Shown here: positions 33,419 through 42,418 of the stretch, piece after piece
How positions within the stretch are numbered: position 1 is the stretch's first letter
How the letters are laid out: each line of letters starts with the position of its first letter
NCBI GenBank assembly: GCA_030604905.1
Contig: JAUVVA010000011.1
Coordinates: 1-55,278 of the forward strand
Source: Verrucomicrobiota bacterium
GTDB lineage: Bacteria > Verrucomicrobiota > Verrucomicrobiia > Opitutales > Opitutaceae
Direction of reading: 5' to 3'
DNA: 55,278 bases
Notes under the pieces: model-generated
Database searches by the model: none
What the model saw: only the letters and a program-made list of their open reading frames with translations
What the model was told of the DNA's origin: nothing
Position numbers and translations under genes: made by a program

Positions 33419-33480
33419 GGGGCCGCGATCCTCTGCCGCCCATCCCCCTCCACTCCAGCCCGGAGATGCGAAGGAAACGC

Positions 33481-33529
33481 AAAAAACTTCCGGAAGCGCC
33501 GTCGGGGCAGCACCCTAGGTGGCGCTTCC
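33481..33529 (-). terminator. Rho-independent terminator after the LolA-like gene
   Basis: On the minus strand a perfect 9-base-pair stem (33529-33521 with 33500-33492) encloses 20 bases that can fold further. GGAAG then six U residues follow; the GGAAG can instead pair with the CTTCC end of the stem. Confidence 0.65.
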
Positions 33530-33541
33530 CCCCGCGGATCG

Positions 33542-34288
33542 CTACAAGCGTGGCCAAGCAGGAACCGGCGGCGCGAAAAAATTCTCCGGCAGGGGCGGGT
33601 TGGGATCCAAGGTCTCGATCCGCGCATCCGTGAGGACCTGCTCGCCCGCCAGAGTCCGGATCCGGTGCGGCAACAAGACCCCCGCCACCGGCCGAAAATC
33701 CTCGAACAAGGTCACCAACAACACCTCGCGCCCGCCCACCCGCTTCCGCTGCTCGCGCCGCGTGAGCAAGCCGCTCTCCTCGTCGATGAACAAGGTCACC
33801 AGCTCCGTGTGGCGCAGCACCGCGAGCAGACGCTGATAGGCCCGCCCCTCGAGCACCACCCGGCCCGCATAGTCCAGGCTGATGCCGCGCCGCGCGTGCT
33901 CGAAGAGCGGCGAGTCGAACTCCGCATCCAACAAAAAGTCCCGCTCCTCCCCCCGCCCCAGCCGGCGCGGCCCCTGCAAGGGATCCTCCAACTTCCAGGG
34001 CGCGTGCACCCCGTCGCTCGCCCGCACCAGCGAGCCCCGCTCCCCCACCGTCTCGATGCGCAGCCGGGCGGGCCGCTCCGCGTGCAGGATGAAACTCGCC
34101 TCCCGTCCGCCCGCCGAGATCACCCCCATCGCCCGCAACCCCCGCAACGCTTCGTGCGCCGCCACGCCGCCCGCCGACTCCACGCCAAAGCGTGCCAGGT
34201 CGGCCGCGAAATCCGCCGCCAGGCGCGGCGCCCCGCCGACGAGCAAAACCAGCCAAAGCAGGAGAACCTGTCCAAGACGCGAAGGCAT
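33542..34288 (-). CDS. Secreted LolA-like protein
   Basis: A 248-residue exported protein with a signal peptide (QVLLLWLVLLVGGAPRLAA). The body has the repeated amphipathic strands of the LolA/LolB-like (outer-membrane lipoprotein-sorting) fold: ASFILHAERPARLRIET, GVHAPWKLED, LVTLFIDEESGLLTRRE, and LVTLFEDFRPVAGVLLPHRI near the end. This architecture is common in uncharacterised verrucomicrobial proteins, and the pairing with a neighbouring DUF4412 protein of similar fold is notable. A lipid or lipoprotein ligand is possible but unproven. ATG 34288 begins the signal peptide. Confidence 0.68.
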   Translation of the reverse strand: MPSRLGQVLLLWLVLLVGGAPRLAADFAADLARFGVESAGGVAAHEALRGLRAMGVISAGGREASFILHAERPARLRIETVGERGSLVRASDGVHAPWKLEDPLQGPRRLGRGEERDFLLDAEFDSPLFEHARRGISLDYAGRVVLEGRAYQRLLAVLRHTELVTLFIDEESGLLTRREQRKRVGGREVLLVTLFEDFRPVAGVLLPHRIRTLAGEQVLTDARIETLDPNPPLPENFFAPPVPAWPRL

Positions 34289-34377
34289 GATCCCCGATGC
34301 CGCCTCGCACCGCCCGCGCCGGCAAGCCCCTTTGCGCTCGCCCGCCGCCACAGCCCCGGCCTTTATCCGCCGCCATC

Positions 34378-34713
34378 ATGGCAATGGAATTTGGCTGGTG
34401 GGTCCGCGACGACCCCGAACAGGGAAAATATCAGGTCTGCGCCGTCTTCCACGGCGGCACCGTCACCTGGAAGCGCAAGCAAGGCCACCACCAGCCGTGG
34501 GAACCGATCGAGCCGATCACCTCGGAAATGTGGGACCGCCTGATCGACGAGGCCGCCAAACGCGTGCCGCGCCGCCTCATGTCCCCGAAACAATTCGACG
34601 AACTGAAGCGCCTGCGCGCCCGCGACGAGGATGCCGACACCCCCAAGCCCCTCAAACGCGGCGCCCACCTCAAACGCGCCCGCGACCTTCCCCCGCCCCC
34701 GCCGGAAGCCTAG
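34378..34713 (+). CDS. Conserved hypothetical protein
   Basis: A 111-residue soluble protein with no recognised domain. The N-terminus MAMEFGWWVRDDPEQGKYQV is followed by VCAVFHGGTVTWKRKQGHHQPWEPIEPI, a predicted small beta-sheet (quoted in two parts), then a helix (EMWDRLIDEAAKRVPRRLM) and a basic Pro-rich tail. The Trp/aromatic content and lack of low complexity in the first 80 residues support a real gene. ATG 34378 or 34384 are both possible. It is divergent from the LolA-like gene. Confidence 0.6.
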   Translation: MAMEFGWWVRDDPEQGKYQVCAVFHGGTVTWKRKQGHHQPWEPIEPITSEMWDRLIDEAAKRVPRRLMSPKQFDELKRLRARDEDADTPKPLKRGAHLKRARDLPPPPPEA

Positions 34714-34784
34714 GCCCCCGGCGGCCGGCGCTCAGAGCTACGGCCATCCGCGGCATCCGCGGCGTCCGTTGCCGTCTCCCTCTT

Positions 34785-36065
34785 TTACGGGAACAAGCCG
34801 CGCGAGGCCTTCGCCTCCGCCACGCGCCCGATCCCGAGCGTGAGCGCCGCCAGGCGCCGCGAGCAGCCGAGACGCCGCCGCTGCCCCTCCACCGCCTCGC
34901 GCGCCCGATCCAGGATCGAGCAGAGCTTCTCCAACACCTCGGCACGCGCCCAAAACAGGCTCTGCAAATCCTGCACCCACTCGAAGTAGGAAACCACCAC
35001 GCCGCCCGAGTTGCAGAGGATGTCGGGGATGATCTCGATGTCGCCCCGCTCCTCCAGGATGCGGTCGGCGTCGTTGGTCGTCGGGCCGTTCGCCGCCTCC
35101 GCCAGCACCCGGCAGCGCAGCTTGCCCGCGTTGGCCGGCGTGATCACCCGCTCCAACGCCGCCGGCACCAGCACCGTGCAGGGCAACTCCAACAAGGCCT
35201 CGTTGCTCACCGCGTCGCCCCCGCGCCAACCCGCCAGGCCGCGATGCGCGGCCACGTGCGCGAGCGCCGAGTCGAGATCGAGCCCGCGCGGATTGTGGAA
35301 GCCGCCCGACACGTCGCTGATCGCCACGATGCGCGCCCCATACTCGCGCAAGGCCAGCGCCGCCTCCGAACCCACGTTGCCGAAACCCTGGATCGCCACC
35401 GTGGCGTCGCGCGGATCGATGCCCATCGCCTCGAGCTGACGCTTCACCAGATACGCCACCCCGCGCCCCGTCGCCTCGCGCCGCCCCTCCGAGCCGCCCA
35501 CCGAGAGCGGCTTGCCCGTCACCACCGCCGGCACCGAGTTGCCCACCTGGTTCGAGTAGGTGTCCATCATCCAGGCCATCACCTGCTCGTTCGTGCCCAT
35601 GTCCGGCGCGGGCACGTCGATGTTGGGCCCCACGAAGGGGATGATCTCCTGCATGTAGCGGCGCGAGAGTCCCTCCAGTTCGCGCCGCGACAGCGCCCCA
35701 GGATCGACCGACACCCCGCCCTTGGCGCCGCCGTAGGGCAGCCCGGCGATCGCGCACTTCCAGCTCATCCACATCGCCAGCGCCGCCACCTCGCCGATCG
35801 TCACGCCCGGATGGAAACGGATGCCGCCCTTGGTCGGCCCCAGCGAGAGGTGATGCTGCACGCGGTAGCCCTCGTAGACCCGCACCCGCCCGTCGTCGTG
35901 CTTCACCGGCACCGTGACGGTGAGGCAGCGCTTGGGCAGCTTGGTGCGCTCGCGCACGTCGGGGTCGAGCCCCATCAGGTCGGCCGCGAGGTCAAACTGG
36001 CGGCAGGCCATGCGGAACACGTCCGAATCATAAAGGGAGGAGCCGGGCTGGGCGGGGGTTTTCAT
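34785..36065 (-). CDS. gdhA: Glutamate dehydrogenase (Glu/Leu/Phe/Val dehydrogenase family)
   Basis: A 426-residue dehydrogenase that interconverts glutamate and 2-oxoglutarate plus ammonia with NAD(P). Substrate site motifs GPTKGGIRFHP and the catalytic LPYGGAKGGV lysine are intact, as are PAPDMGTNE, VTGKPLSVGGSEGR and the Rossmann AIQGFGNVGSEAA. The Rossmann loop suggests NAD but coenzyme choice is not certain. Length fits the hexameric family. ATG 36065 is supported by the conserved SLYDSDV block just after it. A TATACT box lies 10 bases before the ATG, suggesting a nearly leaderless mRNA. Confidence 0.95.
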   Translation of the reverse strand: MKTPAQPGSSLYDSDVFRMACRQFDLAADLMGLDPDVRERTKLPKRCLTVTVPVKHDDGRVRVYEGYRVQHHLSLGPTKGGIRFHPGVTIGEVAALAMWMSWKCAIAGLPYGGAKGGVSVDPGALSRRELEGLSRRYMQEIIPFVGPNIDVPAPDMGTNEQVMAWMMDTYSNQVGNSVPAVVTGKPLSVGGSEGRREATGRGVAYLVKRQLEAMGIDPRDATVAIQGFGNVGSEAALALREYGARIVAISDVSGGFHNPRGLDLDSALAHVAAHRGLAGWRGGDAVSNEALLELPCTVLVPAALERVITPANAGKLRCRVLAEAANGPTTNDADRILEERGDIEIIPDILCNSGGVVVSYFEWVQDLQSLFWARAEVLEKLCSILDRAREAVEGQRRRLGCSRRLAALTLGIGRVAEAKASRGLFP

Positions 36066-36075
36066 TTGCCCCGCC

Positions 36076-36081
36076 AGTATA
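36076..36081 (-). promoter_or_regulatory. Candidate -10 box of gdhA
   Basis: TATACT on the minus strand lies 10 bases before the gdhA ATG. It sits between TTGCCC and GGGCAA, a 6-base inverted repeat that could also be an operator. No good -35 is seen at 17 bases. Confidence 0.45.
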
Positions 36082-36214
36082 GGGCAAAGCGGCCCCGACG
36101 GCTGGGCGTGCCCGCGCCCCGCCCCGGGGGGCGAAGCCTACGCCTTGCGCGCCGCCCCCGCCGCCGGCGCGCCCGCCGGTTGACAAGCCCCGCCCCGCGC
36201 GCACCGCATGTCGC

Positions 36215-37327
36215 GTGACCTCGCCCGCCCAGCCGCCCGCCAAGACCCTCGTCGCCCTCTCCGGCGGCGTCGACAGCTCCGTCGCCGCGCTCCTCCTGCG
36301 CGACGCCGGCCTGCCCGTCGAGGCGGCCTACATGAAGAACTGGATCAACGAGGACAACATCCTCGGCGACTGCCCCTGGGAGCAGGACATCGCCGACGCC
36401 CGCCGCGTCGCCGACCAGCTCGGCATCCCCTTCCGCGTCGTCAACCTCATGGACGACTACCGCGAGCGCGTCGTTTCGTATCTGCTCGATGGATACACCC
36501 GCGGCCTGACGCCCAACCCCGACGTGATGTGCAACCGCGAGATCAAGTTTGGCGTGCTCCGCCGCTGGGCCCTCGACCACGGCTTCGCCGCCGTCGCCAC
36601 CGGCCACTACGCGCGCCGCGAGGAGCTGCCCGGCCACCCCGGCTCCTTCGCGCTCACCGAGGGCGCCGACCCCAACAAGGACCAGTCCTACTTCCTCGCC
36701 CTGCTCTCCCAGGAGCAGCTGCGCGACGCCCGCTTCCCCATCGGCCACCTCCTCAAGCCGCAACTGCGCGAGCTCGCCCGCCGCGCCGGCCTCGCCACCG
36801 CCGAGAAGAAGGACAGCCAGGGCATCTGCTTCATCGGGCAGGTGAAGATGGCCGACTTCCTCCGCGCCTACGTGCCCGACGCCCCCGGCCCCATCGTGCG
36901 CGCGGACGACGGCCGCGTGCTCGGCGAGCACCGCGGCCTCCACTTTTTCACCCTCGGCCAGCGCAAGGGCATCGGCATCCCGAGCAACACCGACGGCAAG
37001 GCCTACGTCGTGGTCGGCAAACGCGCCGCCGACCGCGCCCTCCTGGTCGCCTTCGACGGCGCCGCCGCCCCCGGCCTCTTCACCCGCGAGATCGAGGTGC
37101 ACGGCCTGCGCTGGAACACGCCCGCGCCGCCCGTGCCCGCCGACGGCCCGCTCGAACTGAGCGGCCGGGTGCGCTACCGCGATCCGCGCGTGGCCATGCG
37201 CTTCGAGCTGACCGGCCCCGACCGCGCGCGCGTCACCTTTGCCCAGCCCCAGCGCGGCCTCGCCTCCGGCCAGATCCTCGCGATCCACGACGGCCCTCGC
37301 CTGCTCGGAGGAGCCGTCTACCTCTGA
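36215..37327 (+). CDS. mnmA: tRNA-specific 2-thiouridylase
   Basis: A 370-residue enzyme that adds sulfur to U34 of Lys, Glu and Gln tRNAs. The PP-loop SGGVDSS, the catalytic Cys in [12 protein letters not shown] and the second Cys in DSQGICFIG are present. [25 protein letters not shown] and [12 protein letters not shown] also match. The start is GTG 36215; the only nearby ATG (36208) is in another frame. The C-terminal beta-barrel (about 300-370) is complete. Convergent with the ErpA-type gene; the 55-base gap holds only GC-rich palindromes. Confidence 0.95.
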   Translation: MTSPAQPPAKTLVALSGGVDSSVAALLLRDAGLPVEAAYMKNWINEDNILGDCPWEQDIADARRVADQLGIPFRVVNLMDDYRERVVSYLLDGYTRGLTPNPDVMCNREIKFGVLRRWALDHGFAAVATGHYARREELPGHPGSFALTEGADPNKDQSYFLALLSQEQLRDARFPIGHLLKPQLRELARRAGLATAEKKDSQGICFIGQVKMADFLRAYVPDAPGPIVRADDGRVLGEHRGLHFFTLGQRKGIGIPSNTDGKAYVVVGKRAADRALLVAFDGAAAPGLFTREIEVHGLRWNTPAPPVPADGPLELSGRVRYRDPRVAMRFELTGPDRARVTFAQPQRGLASGQILAIHDGPRLLGGAVYL

Positions 37328-37382
37328 GCCGGGCCCGGCCCGGCGCCCGGGCGCGCGGCCGCCTCGGCCGCCTCGACGCGCC

Positions 37383-37805
37383 TCACACCGAGAAGCTTTC
37401 CCCGCAGGAGCAGGACGCCTTCGCGTTCGGGTTGCTAAACTTGAACCCGCCCGCGATCAGCGCCGAGGAGTAGTCGATGTGGGTGCCCTTGAGGTAGAGC
37501 GCGGTCTTCGGATCCACCAGCACCCGCACGCCGCCCGTTTCGACCAGGATGTCGCCGCGCTTCGGCTCGGCCGCGAAGCGGAGCTTGTAGCTCAACCCGT
37601 TGCAACCGCCGCCCGCGATCGCCACCCGCAGGTATTCGCCCTGCTTCTCGCGCTCCATCAGCGCGCCCACCTTGCGCCCCGCCGCCTCGGTGAGGCGCAC
37701 CAGACGCTCGTCGCCGAGACGAGGCGCCGCCACCTCACCCGCGCCGGATGCGGCGGAAGCAGGGGAAGCGGCGGACGGAGCGGACGGCGACGAAACGGTT
37801 TGCAT
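37383..37805 (-). CDS. Iron-sulfur cluster insertion/assembly protein (ErpA/IscA, HesB family)
   Basis: A 140-residue A-type Fe-S carrier that hands clusters to apoproteins. The three conserved cysteines are present in GGGCNGLSYKL and ASCSCGESFSV (CxC-G). VLVDPKTALYLKGTHIDY is also typical. An Ala/Ser/Pro-rich N-terminal extension of about 28 residues precedes the domain, so a later start cannot be excluded, but no in-frame ATG lies between. A pyrimidine-rich leader and no Shine-Dalgarno sequence precede ATG 37805. ErpA versus IscA/SufA cannot be separated by eye. Confidence 0.93.
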   Translation of the reverse strand: MQTVSSPSAPSAASPASAASGAGEVAAPRLGDERLVRLTEAAGRKVGALMEREKQGEYLRVAIAGGGCNGLSYKLRFAAEPKRGDILVETGGVRVLVDPKTALYLKGTHIDYSSALIAGGFKFSNPNAKASCSCGESFSV

Positions 37806-37831
37806 GGATGCGAAAAGGAAAAGGATGCCCC

Positions 37832-38788
37832 TCAGCCGGCCGCGCGCAAGCGGCCTCGGCGCCGCGCCAGGTCCCGGGCCAGGCGCACGGCCTGCCCAAA
37901 GCTGCTCGCCGAGGCGACGCCGCGACCGGCGATGTCGAAGCCCGTGCCATGGTCCGGGCTGGTGCGCAGCCAGGGCAGCCCGAGGGTGATGTTCACCGCC
38001 TCGTCAAACTCGAGCGTCTTCAACGGAGCCAGCCCCTGGTCATGGTAGAGCGCCACCACCGCGTCGAAGTCCCCGCGTAGTTGCCGACCAAATACGGTGT
38101 CGCCCGGCAGCGCGCGCGAGAGGCCGGGAAACCGCGCCCTCAGCCGGTCCAAAATCGGATCGATCAGGTCGCGCTCCTCCGTGCCGAGCAGTCCCTGCTC
38201 GCCCGCGTGGGGATTGAGCCCGCACACCGCGATGCGCGCCTCCCCCGGGCCCGGATCCGCCGCGCAGAGCTCTGCGGCCGCGGCCACGGCCCGGGCGATC
38301 ACCGGCTCGTTCAAGGCCGCCGGCACCGCCGCGAAGGGGATGTGCCAGGTGGCCAGCGCCACCCGCAGACGCCCGCCGGCAAAAGCCATGACCGGCTCGC
38401 CGCCCCACTCGGCGGCGAAAAACTCCGTCTGTCCGGGCTGCGTCCACCCCACCCGCGCCATCCAGCTCTTGGCCACCGGCCCCGTCACCACCGCGTCCAC
38501 CCGCCCCTCGCGCGCCGCGGCCGCGGCCGCACGCAGGGCCGCGTCGGCCACCCGCGCCCCGGCCTCGCTCGGGCGCCCCGGCTCCGCCACGAAATCGGCC
38601 GGCCCCGCGGCCCGGGCGGCGAAAAGGCCGGCCTTGGGCAAGGTCGACATCCACCGCGCCGGCCCATGGATCTCCACCCCGGCCGCCTCCTCGTCGGTGG
38701 CGGCCGCCAACCAGGCGGCGATGACCTCGGGCCCCACCCCCGCCGGGTCGCCGCACGTGATGGCCAGCCTCGGGACGCGCTCGCTCAT
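37832..38788 (-). CDS. pdxA: 4-hydroxythreonine-4-phosphate dehydrogenase
   Basis: A 318-residue enzyme of pyridoxal 5'-phosphate synthesis (DXP-dependent route). Marks are ITCGDPAGVGPEV at the N-terminus, VVTGPVAKSWM, TEFFAAEWGGEPVMAFAG, CGLNPHAGEQGLLG, ALYHDQGLAPLKTL and SPDHGTGFDIAGRG; the metal-binding histidines sit in these blocks. Its ATG overlaps the lpxA stop by 4 bases, so translation is coupled to lipid A synthesis. Length is typical. Confidence 0.96.
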   Translation of the reverse strand: MSERVPRLAITCGDPAGVGPEVIAAWLAAATDEEAAGVEIHGPARWMSTLPKAGLFAARAAGPADFVAEPGRPSEAGARVADAALRAAAAAAREGRVDAVVTGPVAKSWMARVGWTQPGQTEFFAAEWGGEPVMAFAGGRLRVALATWHIPFAAVPAALNEPVIARAVAAAAELCAADPGPGEARIAVCGLNPHAGEQGLLGTEERDLIDPILDRLRARFPGLSRALPGDTVFGRQLRGDFDAVVALYHDQGLAPLKTLEFDEAVNITLGLPWLRTSPDHGTGFDIAGRGVASASSFGQAVRLARDLARRRGRLRAAG

Positions 38789-39558
38789 GAGCTCTCGCCC
38801 GGGCCTTCCGTTCCCGTCGCGTCGCCGGCACGGGGCTGGACCGGCCGTGCAAACCCCCGCTTGCCCTCGGCGAAAAACTCCAGGAAGCGCCGCGCCTCCG
38901 CGCTCGCGCCGAGGCCCGCGGCCAGCGCCTCCGCCGCGAGACGACGGATGTCGCCCGCCCGGAAATAGACCGCGCGGTAAGCCTCTTTCAGCTCCCGGAT
39001 CGTCTCACGCGGCAACCCGCGGCGCTTCAACCCGACCAGATTGAGCCCGCTCACCTCGTCGCGCTCGGCCACGATGGTGAAGGGAGCCAGATCGCGGGTT
39101 ATCCGGGCGAGCCCGCCCACCATAACGCCCTCGCCGATGCGCACGAATTGGTGCACCCCCGCCCCGCCTCCCACGAAACAGCCCGCGCCCACGCTCACGT
39201 GCCCCGCGAGCATCACGTTGTTCGCCAACACCGCGTCCGCCTGCACCACGCAATCGTGCCCGACATGGGCGTTCGACATGAGAAAGGCGCGCGCGCCGAT
39301 CTCCGTCGTCTGCCCCTCGTAGATCGAGCGGTTGACCGTCGCGTTCTCGCGGATCACCGCCCCCTCCCCGACTTTCACAAAGCTCGGCGTGCGCCGGTCG
39401 AATTTCAGGAACTGCGGGTCCCCGCCCACCACGGCGCCGGGATGCACCACCACCCGGTCGCCGAGCACCGCGTGGCGACCGATCACGGCGTGCGCCATGA
39501 TCTCGCAATCGGCGCCAAGCTGCGCGCCGGGTTCAATGATGGCCGTCGGATGGATCAT
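38785..39558 (-). CDS. lpxA: UDP-N-acetylglucosamine acyltransferase LpxA
   Basis: A 257-residue left-handed beta-helix enzyme that attaches the first acyl chain in lipid A synthesis, so the organism makes LPS. Hexapeptide repeats run from IHPTAIIEPGAQLGADCEI to about residue 180; the catalytic His is H101 in SNAHVGHDC. The C-terminal helical part (GLKRRGLPRETIRELKEAYR; partly quoted) is normal. ATG 39558 starts MIHPTAII. A TATCTT box (39568-39573) lies 9 bases before the ATG. It overlaps pdxA by 4 bases; lpxD, fabZ and lpxB are not adjacent. Confidence 0.96.
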   Translation of the reverse strand: MIHPTAIIEPGAQLGADCEIMAHAVIGRHAVLGDRVVVHPGAVVGGDPQFLKFDRRTPSFVKVGEGAVIRENATVNRSIYEGQTTEIGARAFLMSNAHVGHDCVVQADAVLANNVMLAGHVSVGAGCFVGGGAGVHQFVRIGEGVMVGGLARITRDLAPFTIVAERDEVSGLNLVGLKRRGLPRETIRELKEAYRAVYFRAGDIRRLAAEALAAGLGASAEARRFLEFFAEGKRGFARPVQPRAGDATGTEGPGESS

Positions 39559-39726
39559 GGGGATGCGAAGATAGGGGAGAAAGGCGCGAGGCTCGCGGCC
39601 GCACCGCCACGTTTCAAGCCCGGCGCGCTCACGCCCCTTTTCCGCCGCCCCCGCCAAAACATGCCCGCGCGACGATAACATCCTGTTCGGCTTTCGACCC
39701 CCGACCCCCGGGGCGAATCTCCCAAC

Positions 39727-41565
39727 ATGGCCCCCTCTCCCCGCCCGGTAAGCTCGTTTCTCCCCTCCGTCCGCCGTCTTGTCCGCCTGAGTTTTGTCTC
39801 CCTGGCCGCGGCCTGCACCCTCTCCGCCGCCCAGTGGCGAGCGGATGACGGCACGCTCTCCGCGCCGCCCCCCGAGGCCGAGGCGAGCGCCGATTCGGCG
39901 TTGGTGCGCCCGAAAGTCGGCGGCTCGCCCGTCTTCCCCGCGCCCTTCGCCATCGCGGCCGGCGACGTCATCTCCGTCCGCCTGCAAGTCGAGGCGGTCA
40001 GCGCCGCCGAGGACGCCGGCGCCGAGGGCCAGGCCGGCGTGATCCTCAGCGCCCTGCCCGCCGGATCGCGCCACAACTACAATCCAAACGCCGAGCACCG
40101 CCAGATCGTGATCGTCGGCTCCGAGCGCGAAACCATCCGCTTCGCCTTCCGCTCGCGCGCCCCCCACGAGGCCGGCGGCCTCCTCCTCGTCCCCACCCTC
40201 TCCTTTTTCGGGCGTCCGGTCCGGCTCTCCGAGGTGACCTTCGAGTCCCATGGGCGGGACGCCGACCCGCAGGCCCTCACCGCCGCGGGCCTGAGCTACC
40301 GCGGCCAGGAACCCGACGCCCCCTGGCGCGCCAAAGCCGCCGCCAAGATCGACCAACACCGTAAGGCTCCGCTTCGCCTCGTGGCCACGGACCGGCTTGG
40401 CCGCCCCCTGCCCGGCGTCACTGTATCAGTTGAGCAACTACGCCACGCCTATCCCTTCGGCACCGCCGTCGTCTCCTCCCGACTCGTCGACGCCCCCCGC
40501 GTGTTCCCGCCCGGGTCCGACATGACCACCGAGCTCTGGCTCGCCGACAACGCCCGCTACCGCGAGGAGATCCTGCGCAACTTCAACACCATCGTCACCG
40601 AGAACGACCTCAAGTGGCCGCAGTGGAACGGGTCCAACGAGCGCCCGGAAAACTTCAGCCAGGAGTGGACCCTGGCCAGTCTCGACTGGGCCGCCCGCCA
40701 CCAGCTCGACATCAAGGGCCACACCCTCGTCTGGGGCAGCTGGCGCTTCAGCCCGCCCTGGCTGCGCGACCACGAAGCCGATCCCGACACGGTCCACGCC
40801 GCCGTCCTCGCCCATATCCGCGACATCGGCCACGCCACCGCCGACCGCACCCGCTGGTGGGACGTGCTCAACGAGCCCATGAGCCACCGCAACCTCATCG
40901 AACTGCTCGGCACCGCCCGCGTCGCCGAATGGTTCAAGGAGGCCCGCGCCGCCCTCCCCGGCACCCGCCTGGTGATGAACGAATTCGACATGGTCGGCAA
41001 CGGCGGCAGCCCCACCCGCCGCGCCAACCTCATGGCCTTCTACCGCGAACTGCGCGAGCACGGCGCCCCGCTCGACGTCATCGGCCTCCAAGGCCATTTC
41101 TGGTCGGAGCGCTTCACCGCGCCCGAGGACATCTGGCGCATCGCCGACGAGCTTCACGAAGCCTCCGGCCTGCCGCTCATGATCTCCGAGTTCGACACCA
41201 ACTTCCCCAACGAGCAGCTCCAGGCCGACTACACCCGCGACTTCCTCACCGCCTGGTTCGCCCACCCCGCCACCGAGGCCTTCATCATGTGGGGCTTCTG
41301 GGCGCGCGCCCACTGGATGGGCGAGGCCGGAGCCATGTTCCGCGCCGACTGGACGCCCAAGCCCAATCTCGCCGCTTACCGCGACCTCGTTTATCGCGAT
41401 TGGTGGACGCGGGCCTCCGCCACCACCGACGCCGACGGCGCCGTCGAGCTCCGCGCCTTCCTCGGCCGCCACCGCGTGACCTTCACCGCCGCCGATGGCC
41501 GCAAAATCGTGCGCGAGCTCGATCTCTCTCGCGAGGGCCGCGAACTCCACGCCATCATCCCCTGA
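39727..41565 (+). CDS. Secreted GH10 endo-1,4-beta-xylanase
   Basis: A 612-residue exported xylanase. The signal peptide (LSFVSLAAACTLSAA) ends near 36. Residues about 37-200 form a carbohydrate-binding-like sandwich (FAIAAGDVISVRLQVEAVSA). The GH10 barrel spans about 225-555: TENDLKWPQWN, KGHTLVWGSW, acid/base E383 in DVLNEP, GLQGHFWSE and nucleophile E488 in MISEFD. A C-terminal beta domain (about 560-612: TDADGAVELRAFLGRHRVTF) is typical of verrucomicrobial GH10 enzymes. It hydrolyses internal xylan bonds outside the cell. The TPR-like and sugar-binding genes follow within 35 and -4 bases. Confidence 0.94.
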   Translation: MAPSPRPVSSFLPSVRRLVRLSFVSLAAACTLSAAQWRADDGTLSAPPPEAEASADSALVRPKVGGSPVFPAPFAIAAGDVISVRLQVEAVSAAEDAGAEGQAGVILSALPAGSRHNYNPNAEHRQIVIVGSERETIRFAFRSRAPHEAGGLLLVPTLSFFGRPVRLSEVTFESHGRDADPQALTAAGLSYRGQEPDAPWRAKAAAKIDQHRKAPLRLVATDRLGRPLPGVTVSVEQLRHAYPFGTAVVSSRLVDAPRVFPPGSDMTTELWLADNARYREEILRNFNTIVTENDLKWPQWNGSNERPENFSQEWTLASLDWAARHQLDIKGHTLVWGSWRFSPPWLRDHEADPDTVHAAVLAHIRDIGHATADRTRWWDVLNEPMSHRNLIELLGTARVAEWFKEARAALPGTRLVMNEFDMVGNGGSPTRRANLMAFYRELREHGAPLDVIGLQGHFWSERFTAPEDIWRIADELHEASGLPLMISEFDTNFPNEQLQADYTRDFLTAWFAHPATEAFIMWGFWARAHWMGEAGAMFRADWTPKPNLAAYRDLVYRDWWTRASATTDADGAVELRAFLGRHRVTFTAADGRKIVRELDLSREGRELHAIIP

Positions 41566-41599
41566 TCCCGCTCTCCTTCGACGCTCCGTCCCCGTCGCC

Positions 41600-42418
41600 A
41601 TGCCTCATCCCATCCCGTGCCGCCTCGCGGCCCTGCTCCTCTTCACCACCCTGGCCACGCCCCCCGGCGCGTCCGCCCGCGAGCCCGGCTCGCCCGACGA
41701 GGCCTGGCGCCTGATGGCCGGCCTGCGTTTCTCGGAGGCCCGCGCCATCTTCCCCGCCCGAGCCGACGCGCCCGATCTGGATCGCCTCGGCCGCGCCCTC
41801 TCTCTCCTCGGCGCCCAGCCCAAGACCGAGTCCAACATCAACCAGGCCGAGCAAATCCTCGCCGACCTCGCCTCGGGCGCCACCGATCCCGACGTGGTCG
41901 TGCGCGCGGCCCTCCTCCACGCCCGCATCCCCCACGTCCACCGCCAGTCGACCGATTGGACCGAGGCCGCCCGCCGCTACCTCGCCGTCTACGAGGCGCA
42001 CCCGGAGCATCCCCTCGGCCAGCGCGCCCTCGTCCGCCACGGCATCGTCACCCTCTTCCGTCCCATGCCGCCGGAGGAGTTCGCCTCCCTCTTTGAAAGC
42101 TACCTCGCCGTCTCGGCCGCGCTCGACCACCCCGACGCCCTCCGCGACTTGAACTGGCTGCTCGCCTCCGTGCACGAGCGCCGCCTCTTCGATCCCGCCG
42201 CCACGCTCCGCCACCTCGAGGTCCTCCTCGCCGGCAGCTCGCCCATCCGCGAGATCACCCGCCTCGGCCTCCTCGTGCAGGCCGGCGAACTCGCCCGCGA
42301 ACTCGGCGATCCCGCGAAGGCCGCCCGCTACTACCGCGAGTTCCTCGCCACCACGATCCGCGACTCCCGCGTCTACTTCATCCGCCAACGCCTCGCCGAA
42401 ATGGAGGCCTCCTCATGA
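41600..42418 (+). CDS. Secreted TPR-like protein
   Basis: A 272-residue exported protein with a signal peptide (CRLAALLLFTTLATPPGASA). The mature part is helical with TPR-like or SEL1-like pairs, for example AARRYLAVYEAHPEHPLGQRAL, then RHLEVLLAGSSPIREITRLG and ELARELGDPAKAARYYREFL. It lies between the xylanase and the solute-binding protein and overlaps the latter by 4 bases (ATGA), so it probably scaffolds or assists sugar capture. No enzymatic motif is seen. ATG 41600 starts the signal peptide. Confidence 0.75.
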   Translation: MPHPIPCRLAALLLFTTLATPPGASAREPGSPDEAWRLMAGLRFSEARAIFPARADAPDLDRLGRALSLLGAQPKTESNINQAEQILADLASGATDPDVVVRAALLHARIPHVHRQSTDWTEAARRYLAVYEAHPEHPLGQRALVRHGIVTLFRPMPPEEFASLFESYLAVSAALDHPDALRDLNWLLASVHERRLFDPAATLRHLEVLLAGSSPIREITRLGLLVQAGELARELGDPAKAARYYREFLATTIRDSRVYFIRQRLAEMEASS

